64,000 nucleotides of DNA from Buttiauxella sp049686335 (GTDB taxonomy: Bacteria > Pseudomonadota > Gammaproteobacteria > Enterobacterales > Enterobacteriaceae): the NCBI RefSeq assembly GCF_049686335.1, contig NZ_JBAVHX010000008.1, positions 186,001 to 250,000 on the forward strand, in the 5' to 3' direction. Shown here piece after piece: positions 35,854-44,685 of the stretch (position 1 is the first letter of the stretch; each line of letters begins with the position of its first letter). The notes beneath the pieces were generated by a model. It searched no databases. It had not been told where the DNA came from and saw only the letters and a program-made list of their open reading frames with translations. Made by a program: the position numbers and the translations under genes.

Positions 35854-36849
35854 TTAATGTGAAAGTTCCACCACATCATCAGTTTCATTCTTTGGAGCAA
35901 CTTTCCCACCCATACGTCTTGAATACAGTGCGGTAATGATTGGCACCAGAATCGCGGTCACAATCACGCTCGCTGCAACCAGCGCGGTTGCTGACGCTGC
36001 AACTGGCTCAAATGCCGGGTTGATTTGCGCAATGATAACCGGGTTAGCCACCGCAGCGCCTGCTGCCGATGAAGCTGCAATACCCGCTGTACCGTTGCCG
36101 CCACCAATGTATTTGTCAGCCAGAATCAATGGAATACCGGTAACAACGATAACCGCAACACCCAGCATGATACCCAGCAAGCCGGTGTCCATAATCACGC
36201 CCAGGTTAATGGTGTTACCCAGCGCAAAGCCGAAGAATGGAATCAGCACGGGTGTTGCTTTGCTGAAGAAGGTACGGAAATCGTGGTCCAGGTTACCTAA
36301 TGCAAAACCAATCAGGAATGGCAGCACAGCACCGACAAAATGGTGAGCTTCAAAGGATGCCAGACCTGCGGAACCCAGAATCACCATGGTCATCAGTGGG
36401 CCAGATTCCAGAGACATCAGAACGAATGCACCTGATTCTTCTTTAGTACCGTATTGGTTCATCAGGCTCGCATACAGGCCACCGTTGGTCATGTCCATCG
36501 CAGATACGAGGGCCAGAACAGACAAACCTGCAAACATACCGGTCTGAATACCACCTTCAGGAATAAAGGACGCAGCAATCATTGCCACAACCCAGGCGAC
36601 CCCAATCTTGGTCAGCACCAGGGTGCCAGATTTACGAAGAACGGTACCCGTTGCACGAAGATCGATTGAAGCGCCAATACAGAAGAACCAAACCGCCAGA
36701 ATTGGAACGGTTCCGCTTATCATCCCTTTAGTAAATGACCCAAAATAGGCGCCAGTGTCTGGAGCAAAAGTATTTAAAATAGCTCCAAGTATCAATGGAA
36801 CCAGCATCATCCCACCAGGAATGCGTTCAATGGTAGCTTTAATCTTCAT
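35854..36849 (-). CDS. kdgT: KdgT, 2-keto-3-deoxygluconate permease
   Basis: 331 residues (E. coli KdgT 327), about ten membrane segments. It imports 2-keto-3-deoxygluconate with protons. Family stretches: IPGGMMLVPLILGA at the N-terminus, SAMDMTNGGLYASLM, VLMSLESGPLMT and the glycine-rich GGGNGTAGIAASSAAGAAV. It is transcribed divergently from kduI across a gap that holds a KdgR-type box, so pectin or uronate breakdown products likely induce both. Confidence 0.95.
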   Translation of the reverse strand: MKIKATIERIPGGMMLVPLILGAILNTFAPDTGAYFGSFTKGMISGTVPILAVWFFCIGASIDLRATGTVLRKSGTLVLTKIGVAWVVAMIAASFIPEGGIQTGMFAGLSVLALVSAMDMTNGGLYASLMNQYGTKEESGAFVLMSLESGPLMTMVILGSAGLASFEAHHFVGAVLPFLIGFALGNLDHDFRTFFSKATPVLIPFFGFALGNTINLGVIMDTGLLGIMLGVAVIVVTGIPLILADKYIGGGNGTAGIAASSAAGAAVANPVIIAQINPAFEPVAASATALVAASVIVTAILVPIITALYSRRMGGKVAPKNETDDVVELSH

Positions 36850-37081
36850 GGTAATTCCTTATGATTTTTTCATTTTTTACAACGTATTAATGAAAAAATG
36901 GCGTAACAGTTGGCAGCGAAAACCGTTAGTTTTCCCTTATTATTTAGGTTGTTGGGTCAGAGGTGCTCTTTGCTCTTAATGGCAGTTTCATTAACTTCAT
37001 TGAGCTAATCACCACGGCTGATGTGCCCCGGCGACGCTTCATGGGATAAACTATCGCTCCATTGGAACTGCAATTCAATCA

Positions 37082-37102
37082 AAATGAAACAATATTTCAA
37101 TT
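37082..37102. promoter_or_regulatory. KdgR operator in the kdgT-kduI divergent region
   Basis: The palindrome AATGAAACAATATTTCAAT (37083-37101) closely fits the KdgR consensus AATGAAACANTRTTTCATT. It lies in the 409-bp gap between kdgT (minus) and kduI (plus), about 160 bp from kduI and 230 bp from kdgT. KdgR is an IclR-family repressor released by 2-keto-3-deoxygluconate. Apart from this box and AT-rich promoter-like DNA I see nothing else in the gap. Confidence 0.75.
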
Positions 37103-37258
37103 TGGATCACATTATTTATTTATTCAGGTGATAAACTGTCTGTGTGGTGCGGTTAATTGTAGTTTCTTTGTGAACAACTATATTTTAATTGCTAAAATAT
37201 TATTAATAGTAACGGGCGTTATTGTGTTTCCGCCCTTTATTCCCAGTAAGGAAAAGTA

Positions 37259-38095
37259 ATGGACATTCGTCAAAGCATTCATAGTGATCATGCAAAAACC
37301 CTGGATACTGCGGGTTTGCGTAAAGAGTTTCTGATCGAGACTATTTTCACGGCCGATCAGTACACCATGACCTACAGCCACATCGACCGCATTATTGTTG
37401 GTGGTGTCATGCCAGTAACTCGCACTGTGAGTGTTGGTGGTGAAGTGGGCAAACAGTTGGGCGTGAGCTACTTCCTGGAGCGTCGTGAGCTGGGTGTGAT
37501 TAACATCGGCGGGCAGGGCACCATTACCGTTGATGGGACTTGCTATGAAATCGGTACCCGTGACGGTTTATATGTCGGTAAAGGGGCGAAGGAAGTCGTG
37601 TTTGCCAGCATTGATCCGGCGAACCCGGCACGCTTCTACTACAACTGTGCTCCGGCGCATACCACTTACCCAACCAAACGCGTGACGCCAGCTGATGTGT
37701 CTCCAGTGACTCTGGGCGATAGCGTCACCAGCAACCGTCGTACTATCAATAAGTACTTCGTTCCAGACGTCCTGGAAACTTGCCAGTTGAGCATGGGTTT
37801 GACAGAGCTGGAACCCGGCAACCTGTGGAACACCATGCCTTGCCACACGCATGAGCGCCGCATGGAAGTGTATTTCTACTTCGGTCTGGAGCAGGACAGC
37901 TGCGTATTCCACATGATGGGGCAGCCGCAAGAAACTCGTCACATCGTGATGCAGAACGAGCAAGCCGTGATTTCCCCAAGCTGGTCAATTCACTCAGGTG
38001 TGGGTACGCGTGCGTACACATTTATCTGGGGTATGGTTGGCGAGAATCAGGTGTTTGATGATATGGACCACGTAAAAGTGGGCGATCTGCGCTAG
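37259..38095 (+). CDS. kduI: KduI, 4-deoxy-L-threo-5-hexosulose-uronate ketol-isomerase
   Basis: 278 residues, the family length. A zinc cupin that converts 5-keto-4-deoxyuronate (from pectin and glycosaminoglycan breakdown) to 2,5-diketo-3-deoxygluconate. The metal-binding segment is MPCHTHERRMEVYFYF, with His, His and Glu ligands, and the distal His is in SWSIHSGVG. kduD, which carries out the next step, is not beside it. The product pathway leads to 2-keto-3-deoxygluconate, the substrate of the neighbouring KdgT. Confidence 0.95.
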   Translation: MDIRQSIHSDHAKTLDTAGLRKEFLIETIFTADQYTMTYSHIDRIIVGGVMPVTRTVSVGGEVGKQLGVSYFLERRELGVINIGGQGTITVDGTCYEIGTRDGLYVGKGAKEVVFASIDPANPARFYYNCAPAHTTYPTKRVTPADVSPVTLGDSVTSNRRTINKYFVPDVLETCQLSMGLTELEPGNLWNTMPCHTHERRMEVYFYFGLEQDSCVFHMMGQPQETRHIVMQNEQAVISPSWSIHSGVGTRAYTFIWGMVGENQVFDDMDHVKVGDLR

Positions 38096-38122
38096 TTAAT
38101 TTTTGGGTGAGGAGTTGTTTTT

Positions 38123-38310
38123 CCCCTCACCCTAACCCTCTCCCAAAGGAGAGGGGATAGTCCGATATTCTCCCTCTACCCAGGGGTGGGGATAGTCCGT
38201 TTTTCTCCCTCTACCCAGGAGTGCGGATAGTCCGCTTTTCTCCCTCTACCCAGGCGAGTGAATTGTCCGCTTTTCTCCCTCTCCTGGGGGAGAGGGTCGG
38301 GGTGAGGGCA
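38123..38310. repeat. Palindromic cluster with 35-bp tandem repeats between kduI and sdaB
   Basis: Bounded by inverted ends (CCCCTCACCCTAACCCTCTCC on the left, GGAGAGGGTCGGGGTGAGGG on the right), like the cluster at 33.4 kb. Inside are four direct units of 35 bp: the landmark TAGTCCG starts at 38158, 38193 and 38228, with TTGTCCG at 38263. Each unit also contains TTCTCCCTCTACCCAGG. There are no unique spacers. It overlaps no gene. Confidence 0.8.
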
Positions 38311-38317
38311 ATTATTC

Positions 38318-39682
38318 CTAATCGCAGGAAACTTTCATCGCCAGGCCACCACGCGAGGTTTCGCGATATTTGGCATTCATGTCCTTGCCGGTTTCGTACA
38401 TGGTTTCAATGACTTTATCGAGGCAAACGCGGGGTTCACTGGTACGGCGCAGGGCCATACGCGCAGCATTTACCGCTTTCACCGCAGCGATAGCATTACG
38501 TTCGATACATGGCACCTGAACTTGTCCTGCAACCGGGTCGCAAGTCAGACCGAGGTTGTGTTCCATGCCAATTTCCGCCGCAATACAAACCTGAGTAGGG
38601 CTACCGCCGAGCAACTCTGCAAGACCCGCAGCCGCCATTGAACAGGCCACGCCAACTTCGCCCTGACAGCCCACTTCTGCGCCTGAAATCGAGGCGTTCA
38701 TCTTATATAACGAGCCAATCGCACCGGCCGCCAGGAAGTATCGTGCGCAGGAGTTAGCATTCACTTCACGGATGAATTTGTCGTAATAGGCCAGTACCGC
38801 AGGAACGATACCGCATGCACCGTTTGTCGGTGCGGTCACCACACGCCCGCCTGCGGCGTTCTCTTCGTTCACTGCCAGCGCAAACATGTTAATCCAGTCT
38901 ACAACTGCCATGGGATCTGAGTTGTTCTTATCGCTGCTGACCAACATTCTGCGCAACGCGGCGGCACGACGCGGGACACGCATTTTCCCAGGCAGCACGC
39001 CTTCGGTGGTGATACCGCGCTCAATACCGCTGCGCATCACGCCCCAAACATCGGCAAAGTGGGCGTCAATTTCAGCCTGCGGACGCATCGCGCGTTCGTT
39101 ATGCATCATCAAACCAGACAGTGAAAGTCCCGTTTCTTTGCAATGACGCTGTAAATCAGCCGCATTTTTATACGGATACGGTACGGCAACTTGCTCAGTG
39201 TCTTCCACGCCAAAATGCGCTTCATCAACGATAAAACCGCCGCCGATGGAGTAATACGTCTGGCTGTAAACCACGTCATTGCCACATAGCGCGGTAATGC
39301 GCATCCCGTTTTCATGCAGTGAAAGATTAGCTTCGTGGAAGTTCATGCAGCTATCGACCGGGAACTCCACTTCATGCTGGCCACTGGCTAACATCAGGCG
39401 ACCGTGAGTATTCACGTCCTGAATGAAATCAGGGATAGCGTCGATGTCGACGGTGTCCGGCAGGTTACCCGCTAGACCCATAATAATGGCGATATCGGTA
39501 TGGTGACCTTTACCGGTCAGGGAAAGTGAACCGTAGACATCTACGACGACACGCGTGACGTTGTGCAAAATCCCTTGCGCTATCAAATCGTCAGCAAATT
39601 GAAAACCTGCTTTCATCGGGCCGACGGTATGGGAACTGGAAGGGCCAATACCGATTTTGAAAATATCGAATACGCTAATCAT
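38318..39682 (-). CDS. sdaB: SdaB, L-serine dehydratase 2
   Basis: 454 residues (E. coli 455). An iron-sulfur enzyme that deaminates L-serine to pyruvate and ammonia. The N-terminal beta domain opens with the conserved SVFDIFKIGIGPSSSHTVGPM; cluster cysteines lie in the alpha domain, including NGACGIVP and CDPVAGQVQVPCIERN. It follows sdaC by 69 bases with a terminator-like hairpin between, as in the E. coli sdaCB operon. Confidence 0.96.
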   Translation of the reverse strand: MISVFDIFKIGIGPSSSHTVGPMKAGFQFADDLIAQGILHNVTRVVVDVYGSLSLTGKGHHTDIAIIMGLAGNLPDTVDIDAIPDFIQDVNTHGRLMLASGQHEVEFPVDSCMNFHEANLSLHENGMRITALCGNDVVYSQTYYSIGGGFIVDEAHFGVEDTEQVAVPYPYKNAADLQRHCKETGLSLSGLMMHNERAMRPQAEIDAHFADVWGVMRSGIERGITTEGVLPGKMRVPRRAAALRRMLVSSDKNNSDPMAVVDWINMFALAVNEENAAGGRVVTAPTNGACGIVPAVLAYYDKFIREVNANSCARYFLAAGAIGSLYKMNASISGAEVGCQGEVGVACSMAAAGLAELLGGSPTQVCIAAEIGMEHNLGLTCDPVAGQVQVPCIERNAIAAVKAVNAARMALRRTSEPRVCLDKVIETMYETGKDMNAKYRETSRGGLAMKVSCD

Positions 39683-39714
39683 GTTGCGTCCGTTGCCTGA
39701 GTAACTTTAGATGC

Positions 39715-39743
39715 GAAAAAACCGCCTGTGAGAGCAGGCGGTT
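39715..39743 (-). terminator. Intergenic terminator/attenuator between sdaC and sdaB
   Basis: 9-bp stem AACCGCCTG (39720-39728) with CAGGCGGTT (39735-39743); on the minus strand it is followed by a T run (A run on plus, 39716-39721). It would lower sdaB expression relative to sdaC if read from the sdaC promoter. Confidence 0.75.
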
Positions 39744-39751
39744 TAGAGCTG

Positions 39752-41050
39752 TTAGATGAACAGAGAGTATAAGGAGTAAGAGATAGCTGAGATTGCGACC
39801 AGACCCATAATTACCACAAATACGTTGCTGATATGACCGCTGTATTTGCGCATAGCAGGGACTTTCTGAATCGCATACATCGGCATCAGGAACAGAATCA
39901 TCGCGATGATTGGGCCGCCGAGGGTTTCAATCATACCCAGAATGCTTGGGTTCAGAGTGGCAACAATCCAGGTCGACACCAGCATGAAGATCGCAGTGAT
40001 GCGGTTCAGCTTGTTAACTTCAATGCTCTTACCTTTACCACGCAGAGATTTGATAACCATCCCGTTGAAGCCTTCACGCGCACCTAAATAGTGGCCGAGG
40101 AAGGATTTGGTGATAGCCACAATCGCGATAATCGGTGCCATCCAGGCGATAACCGGCGCGTTAAAGTGGTTTGCCAGGTAAGACAGAATAGAGATGTTCT
40201 GTGCTTTCGCTTCGGCCAGGTTTGCTGGAGAAAGGCTCAGTACGCAGCTGAATACGAAGAACATCACGGTAATAACCATCATGATGTGTGCGTAGGACAG
40301 GATGCGAGAACATTTCTTCTCAGCCGCTTCGCCGTACTCATTACGTTTTGCTACTGCAAAAGCAGAAATGATTGGTGAGTGGTTGAAGGAGAACACCATC
40401 ACTGGGATTGCCAGCCACAGCGTCATCCACAGGCCACTGCCGGTAGCCGGAGTGTTGCTAAAGGACATGGTTTCAAACGCAGCACTGCTCCAGTTTGGAA
40501 TCAGATACAAGGCCAGAACCATCAGCGCGGCAACAAATGGGAACACCAGAATACTCATCGCTTTTACGATCATCTGCTCGCCGAAACGCACGATGGTCAT
40601 CAGGCCAACGATCAGGATAAGAGAGAGAAGCGCGCGAGGTGGTGAAACCAGACCCAACTGGTGCGTGATGAAGCTATCGACGGTATTGGTGATAGCGACG
40701 CTGTAAACCAACAGAATTGGGTAGATTGCGAAGAAGTAAAGCAGGGTAATCACTTTACCCGCACCTACACCGAAGTGTTCTTCAACAACTTCAGTAATGT
40801 CTTCACCCGGGTTTTTGCCTGACAGCACGAAGCGAGTCAGACCACGGTGGGCGAAGAAGGTCATCGGGAAGGCGAGAATTGCCATGATGAACAGCGGGAT
40901 CAGACCGCCAACACCGGCGTTAATCGGCAGGAACAATACACCTGCACCAATTGCTGTGCCGTACAGGCCCAGCATCCACATGGTATCAGATTTGCGCCAG
41001 GAGCTTGCGCTCTCGACAGAGGCAATACTGCCGGTTTGTGTGGTTTCCAT
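39752..41050 (-). CDS. sdaC: SdaC, serine/proton symporter
   Basis: 432 residues (E. coli 429), HAAAP-family transporter with about eleven membrane segments; imports L-serine for breakdown by SdaB. Landmarks: MWMLGLYGTAIGAGVLFLP near the N-terminus, VFSFNHSPIISAFA in the middle. It is the first gene of the sdaC-sdaB operon. In E. coli the operon is under CRP and Lrp; a KdgR-like sequence 277 bp upstream here is noted as a finding. Confidence 0.96.
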   Translation of the reverse strand: METTQTGSIASVESASSWRKSDTMWMLGLYGTAIGAGVLFLPINAGVGGLIPLFIMAILAFPMTFFAHRGLTRFVLSGKNPGEDITEVVEEHFGVGAGKVITLLYFFAIYPILLVYSVAITNTVDSFITHQLGLVSPPRALLSLILIVGLMTIVRFGEQMIVKAMSILVFPFVAALMVLALYLIPNWSSAAFETMSFSNTPATGSGLWMTLWLAIPVMVFSFNHSPIISAFAVAKRNEYGEAAEKKCSRILSYAHIMMVITVMFFVFSCVLSLSPANLAEAKAQNISILSYLANHFNAPVIAWMAPIIAIVAITKSFLGHYLGAREGFNGMVIKSLRGKGKSIEVNKLNRITAIFMLVSTWIVATLNPSILGMIETLGGPIIAMILFLMPMYAIQKVPAMRKYSGHISNVFVVIMGLVAISAISYSLYSLFI

Positions 41051-41505
41051 CTATTACTTCTCCAAAGGAACATGTGATTCGAAATCTGAGCCAACCGCGA
41101 TGTATTGCCATTGACGACTGAAACTAAATGCTGTTTCCTGGCATTTTTAAAGTAATTTTTGCCAGTGATAATCAGAGGCCGGAAAGATACATTCATGGAG
41201 CGAATTCATCAGTGATCGAGATCGCAATTGTAAGAATCCACTATTTGTGTGGTTTTTTGCAGTTTTTATCGCTGCATCCGATAATTTGAGTGATATTTAT
41301 ACCCTGAAAACTGCCATTACTCAGGTAATAAAAAATTGTTTCATTATTTTATCGCAGCGTAATTGTCTGTTAAAACACGTTTTTTAGCATGGCTGTACGG
41401 TAAGTCATCACTTTGCGAGTAGGTGAATATGCTGATACCGGTAACATTGTGACCCGGTAAATTAGCGGGGAATGTTCAGAAAAAGTAGGAAAAAAAGATG
41501 GGGAA
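41051..41505. other. Non-coding gap between sdaC and ppnN
   Basis: About 450 bp, AT-rich, upstream of sdaC (minus) and downstream of ppnN (minus). It must hold the sdaC promoter. Apart from the KdgR-like sequence at 41327-41345 and the ppnN terminator at the right end I see no gene or repeat. Confidence 0.6.
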
Positions 41506-41528
41506 AAGGGCGGCTACGCACCGCCCTT
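41506..41528 (-). terminator. Terminator hairpin of ppnN
   Basis: Perfect 8-bp GC-rich stem AAGGGCGG (41506-41513) with CCGCCCTT (41521-41528), 8 bases past the ppnN stop. On the minus strand a TTTTCCCC tail follows, so the T tract is short. Confidence 0.65.
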
Positions 41529-41535
41529 GTGGGAT

Positions 41536-42900
41536 TTAGGTACAGATTTCGTAGCAAGGGATGTAAGCACTGCCGGGTAATTTCATGCGATGCTGGGCAA
41601 CAAAGCCCTGAAGCAGATCGTCCATGCGTCTCATCATTTGTGCGTCGCCGTGGATTTTATACGGCCCGTACTGTTCAATCGCGCGGATCCCGCCTTCTTT
41701 AACGTTACCCGCAACAATGCCAGAAAACGCCCTGCGTAATGAGGCAGCCAGTTGTTCCGCCGGTTGGTCTGGATACAACTTGAGATTTGCCATGTTCTCA
41801 TGGGTCGGCTCAAACGGTACCTGCAGATCAGGCGCAATACGAATCGACCAGTTGAAGCTATACGCATCACCCGTTTCGCGGCGATTCTCTTTGACCTGAG
41901 GCATCGCTTTTTTCATCTGACGTGCCACTTCAGCCGGATCGTCGATAATGATTTGATAATGACGACGCGCCTGTTCACCCACGGTATTGACGATAAATTC
42001 GTCCAGCACGCGGAAGTAATCAGCGCTCTCTTTCGGCCCGGTCAGAATCAAAGGCAATACTTGATCGTGGTTATGCGGGTTCATCAGAATGCCGAGCAGG
42101 TATAGCAACTCTTCTGCCGTGCCCACGCCCCCTGGGAAGATGATGATGCCATGCGCGATACGAACAAACGCTTCAAGACGTTTTTCAATGTCCGGCATGA
42201 TAATCAGCTCGTTAACCAGGGGGTTAGGTGGCTCGGCGGCAATGATTGACGGTTCCGTCATGCCAATAAAGCGGCTTTCTTTGTAACGTTGCTGGGCATG
42301 CCCAACCGCAGCGCCTTTCATCGGTGCTTCCATCGCACCTGGGCCACAGCCAGTACAGATATTGAGTTCACGCAGACCCAATTGCGTACCGACGCGACGG
42401 GCGTAAAGATATTCGTTTTCGTTAATGGAGTGACCACCCCAACAAACTACAAGGTTTGGCGCTTCGCCAACATGGAGTGCCCGGGCGTTACGTAAGATTG
42501 AGAACACCATATTGGTGATATTCGCAGGGTCTTTCAGATCGAGATTCTGGAAACGACCGGCGCTGGAAAGCTGGCCGTTGACGAACAAAATATCGCGTAA
42601 TACGGCAAACAGGTTAGCTTGCAAAGCTCGAATGATGCGGCCATCAACGAACGCATCATCAGGTGGATTAATCAGTTCAAGTTTGACGCCACGCTCGCGG
42701 CGCAACACGTTGATATCGAAGTTTTCGTAACGCGACAACAGCTCTTTACTGCTATCCGTCTGGCTTCCTGAGTTAAGTACGGCAAGTGAACAATTGCGAA
42801 ACAGTTGATAGAGGTCGCTACTGGCCGTGCGTTTAAGCATATCGACTTCCAGTTGCGACAACATATCCATTGAGCCTAGCGGGCTAATATGTGTAATCAA
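41536..42900 (-). CDS. ppnN: PpnN (YgdH), nucleotide 5'-monophosphate nucleosidase
   Basis: 454 residues, the E. coli length. It hydrolyses purine and pyrimidine nucleoside monophosphates to base and ribose-5-phosphate and is stimulated by (p)ppGpp. The LOG-type catalytic motif PGGVGTAEELLYL is present, preceded by CTGCGPGAMEAPMKGA. The N- and C-terminal extensions belong to the PpnN group. relA, which makes its effector, is in the same window but not linked to it. Confidence 0.95.
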   Translation of the reverse strand: MITHISPLGSMDMLSQLEVDMLKRTASSDLYQLFRNCSLAVLNSGSQTDSSKELLSRYENFDINVLRRERGVKLELINPPDDAFVDGRIIRALQANLFAVLRDILFVNGQLSSAGRFQNLDLKDPANITNMVFSILRNARALHVGEAPNLVVCWGGHSINENEYLYARRVGTQLGLRELNICTGCGPGAMEAPMKGAAVGHAQQRYKESRFIGMTEPSIIAAEPPNPLVNELIIMPDIEKRLEAFVRIAHGIIIFPGGVGTAEELLYLLGILMNPHNHDQVLPLILTGPKESADYFRVLDEFIVNTVGEQARRHYQIIIDDPAEVARQMKKAMPQVKENRRETGDAYSFNWSIRIAPDLQVPFEPTHENMANLKLYPDQPAEQLAASLRRAFSGIVAGNVKEGGIRAIEQYGPYKIHGDAQMMRRMDDLLQGFVAQHRMKLPGSAYIPCYEICT

Positions 42901-43015
42901 GTTAACTCCTTACGAAGCGTAAAGTGCCGCTCCCAATGATTACAATAGCCCTGGCAGCCTGGATTTAACAACCTGAAAACAATATTCCCTCTGTAGCCTG
43001 CGAGGTGTTTCGCAC

Positions 43016-43858
43016 TTATTGGCGAACCAGGCGACCAAATGCCGGATGGAAATCAGTATTTGTGCGCCATGGATTGATATCCAGACCGCCGCGGCGAGTA
43101 TATCGCGCATAGACGCTCAGACTTTGTGGGCGACAGAAATGCTGAATATCGTTGAAGATGCGCTCAACGCACTGCTCGTGGAATTCGTTGTGTTGGCGGA
43201 AAGAGACCAGATAGCGCAGCAGCTTTTCACGATCGATACGTGGACCACGATAACGAATCTGAACAGAGCCCCAATCCGGCTGGTGGGTTATCAGGCAGTT
43301 GGATTTGAGCAAATGGCTCACCAACGTTTCTTCAACAATCTCATCGCCCGCAGCACCGCTCAGGTAATCTGCATTGAATTCGTAGTTATCAATCGTGATA
43401 TTTTGTTCATCAATACAATCACCAGTGAATGCGGCGATTTCCTGACCTTCAAGTTCATGCAGTCGGAACAACACCACACTGACGTCACCTTGGGCGCATG
43501 CGCTTAAATCACGCTTTAAGGCTTCTTCGACGCTATCCCAGTCCGCAAATTTCGTCTGGTTAAAGCTGTTCAAATAGAGTTTGAAACTCTTGGACTCGAC
43601 CAGATTCACACTGTTTGCATCAAGTTGCACATGTCCAACCGCGACTTGCGGCAAACCGTTGCTGTTCAGCCAGGACAGTTCGTAAAGTGTCCAGATATCA
43701 CCGCCGCTAAACGGCAAATTATCCGCCTGTAAACCTAGTGGATCACGATTCAGGCTGCGCGGAACGGCTTGTAGCAACGACGGTTGGTATTTATCCTGGT
43801 AAGCGGTTGGCTTACCCAGCGTCAGGCCGCTTAGCGCCTGGTGTTTCTCATAAGACAT
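43016..43858 (-). CDS. queF: QueF, NADPH-dependent 7-cyano-7-deazaguanine reductase
   Basis: 280 residues (E. coli 282), the long two-domain type. It reduces preQ0 to preQ1 in queuosine synthesis. The QueF motif ESKSFKLY is at residues 88-95; the thioimide-forming cysteine is C188 in KSNCLITHQPDWG, with the catalytic Asp at 195. It is divergent from syd. Confidence 0.96.
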   Translation of the reverse strand: MSYEKHQALSGLTLGKPTAYQDKYQPSLLQAVPRSLNRDPLGLQADNLPFSGGDIWTLYELSWLNSNGLPQVAVGHVQLDANSVNLVESKSFKLYLNSFNQTKFADWDSVEEALKRDLSACAQGDVSVVLFRLHELEGQEIAAFTGDCIDEQNITIDNYEFNADYLSGAAGDEIVEETLVSHLLKSNCLITHQPDWGSVQIRYRGPRIDREKLLRYLVSFRQHNEFHEQCVERIFNDIQHFCRPQSLSVYARYTRRGGLDINPWRTNTDFHPAFGRLVRQ

Positions 43859-43926
43859 GTGTCACCGATAGAATGCAGGTACAATTGGTCTTTATTGTAC
43901 CGCACCCTTACCGGAGTGAGAAATTG

Positions 43927-44475
43927 GTGGATAACGACGTACGTCAGGCGCTGGAAGATTTTACGAATCGCTTTTGTCACGCATGGCGTGAACAGGCGGG
44001 TGGATGGCCTGCGAGTGAAGATTTATTTGGTGTGCCGTCCCCGTGTATCGTGACGACAACCGCTGATGATGTGCGCTGGCAGCCGCAACCTTTTACTCCC
44101 GCAGCTGACCTGAGCGCTGTTGAACGGGCGATGGATATTGCTCTGCAACCGGGTGCGCATCAGTTTTATACCACTCAGTTTGCAGGCGACATGCCCGCGC
44201 TATCTGGTCATCAGGCATTAACGCTTTTACAGGCCTGGAGCGAAGAGGATTTTCAGCGCGTTCAGGAAAACCTGATTGGCCATCTGGTCACGCAAAAGCG
44301 TTTAAAACTATCCCCGACTCTGTTCCTTGCTACCACGCCTGATGAAATGGAAGTGGTGTCACTTTGCAATCTCACAGGCGAAGTCGTGCTGGAAAAAATC
44401 GGCACCAAACAGCGTACCACTCTCGCACCATCACTGAGTTTGTTCCTTCAGGAGCTTCAGCCGCATGTCATTTAA
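43927..44475 (+). CDS. syd: Syd, SecY-interacting protein
   Basis: 182 residues from a GTG at 43927 (E. coli 181). The N-terminal residues VDNDVRQALEDF align one to one with the E. coli start MDDLTAQALKDF, which decides this start; a TTG sits one codon earlier and GGAGTG lies about 10 bases upstream. Syd is a peripheral inner-membrane protein that binds SecY and can disturb defective translocons. Conserved stretches: VPSPCI, FYTTQFAGDM, VQENLIGHLVTQKRLKL. Confidence 0.93.
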   Translation: MDNDVRQALEDFTNRFCHAWREQAGGWPASEDLFGVPSPCIVTTTADDVRWQPQPFTPAADLSAVERAMDIALQPGAHQFYTTQFAGDMPALSGHQALTLLQAWSEEDFQRVQENLIGHLVTQKRLKLSPTLFLATTPDEMEVVSLCNLTGEVVLEKIGTKQRTTLAPSLSLFLQELQPHVI

Positions 44476-44495
44476 GCGTTGATCGCTGCTGAACT

Positions 44496-44536
44496 TGTGA
44501 GAGATCTCTTACACAAGCTGTAAGAGATCTCTAACT
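44496..44536. promoter_or_regulatory. Two UvrY (SirA) binding palindromes upstream of CsrB
   Basis: TGTGAGAGATCTCTTACA at 44496-44513 is the 18-bp palindrome known as the distal UvrY site of csrB in E. coli. A second, slightly weaker copy TGTAAGAGATCTCTAACT lies at 44519-44536, 23 bases away. They are about 150-190 bp upstream of the CsrB start. UvrY is the response regulator of BarA, encoded at 51.5 kb here. Confidence 0.75.
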
Positions 44537-44685
44537 TTTCTGTAGGGCTTTATATTAGCTTTATTCTGCTAATTATTAATTATCAATGTGTTACTGAAGA
44601 ATGCTGCTGCTTTTGAATGAAAGTTATCGTAAGCATTGGTTGTGAGTGCCTTGCGAGATTGAACGATTTAGTAGATTCTATGTCT

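Noticed and set aside
38123..38310. Possible small CRISPR array
   Set aside because: The 35-bp units are contiguous with no unique spacers, are bounded by inverted repeats and have no cas genes nearby; this is a palindromic intergenic repeat.
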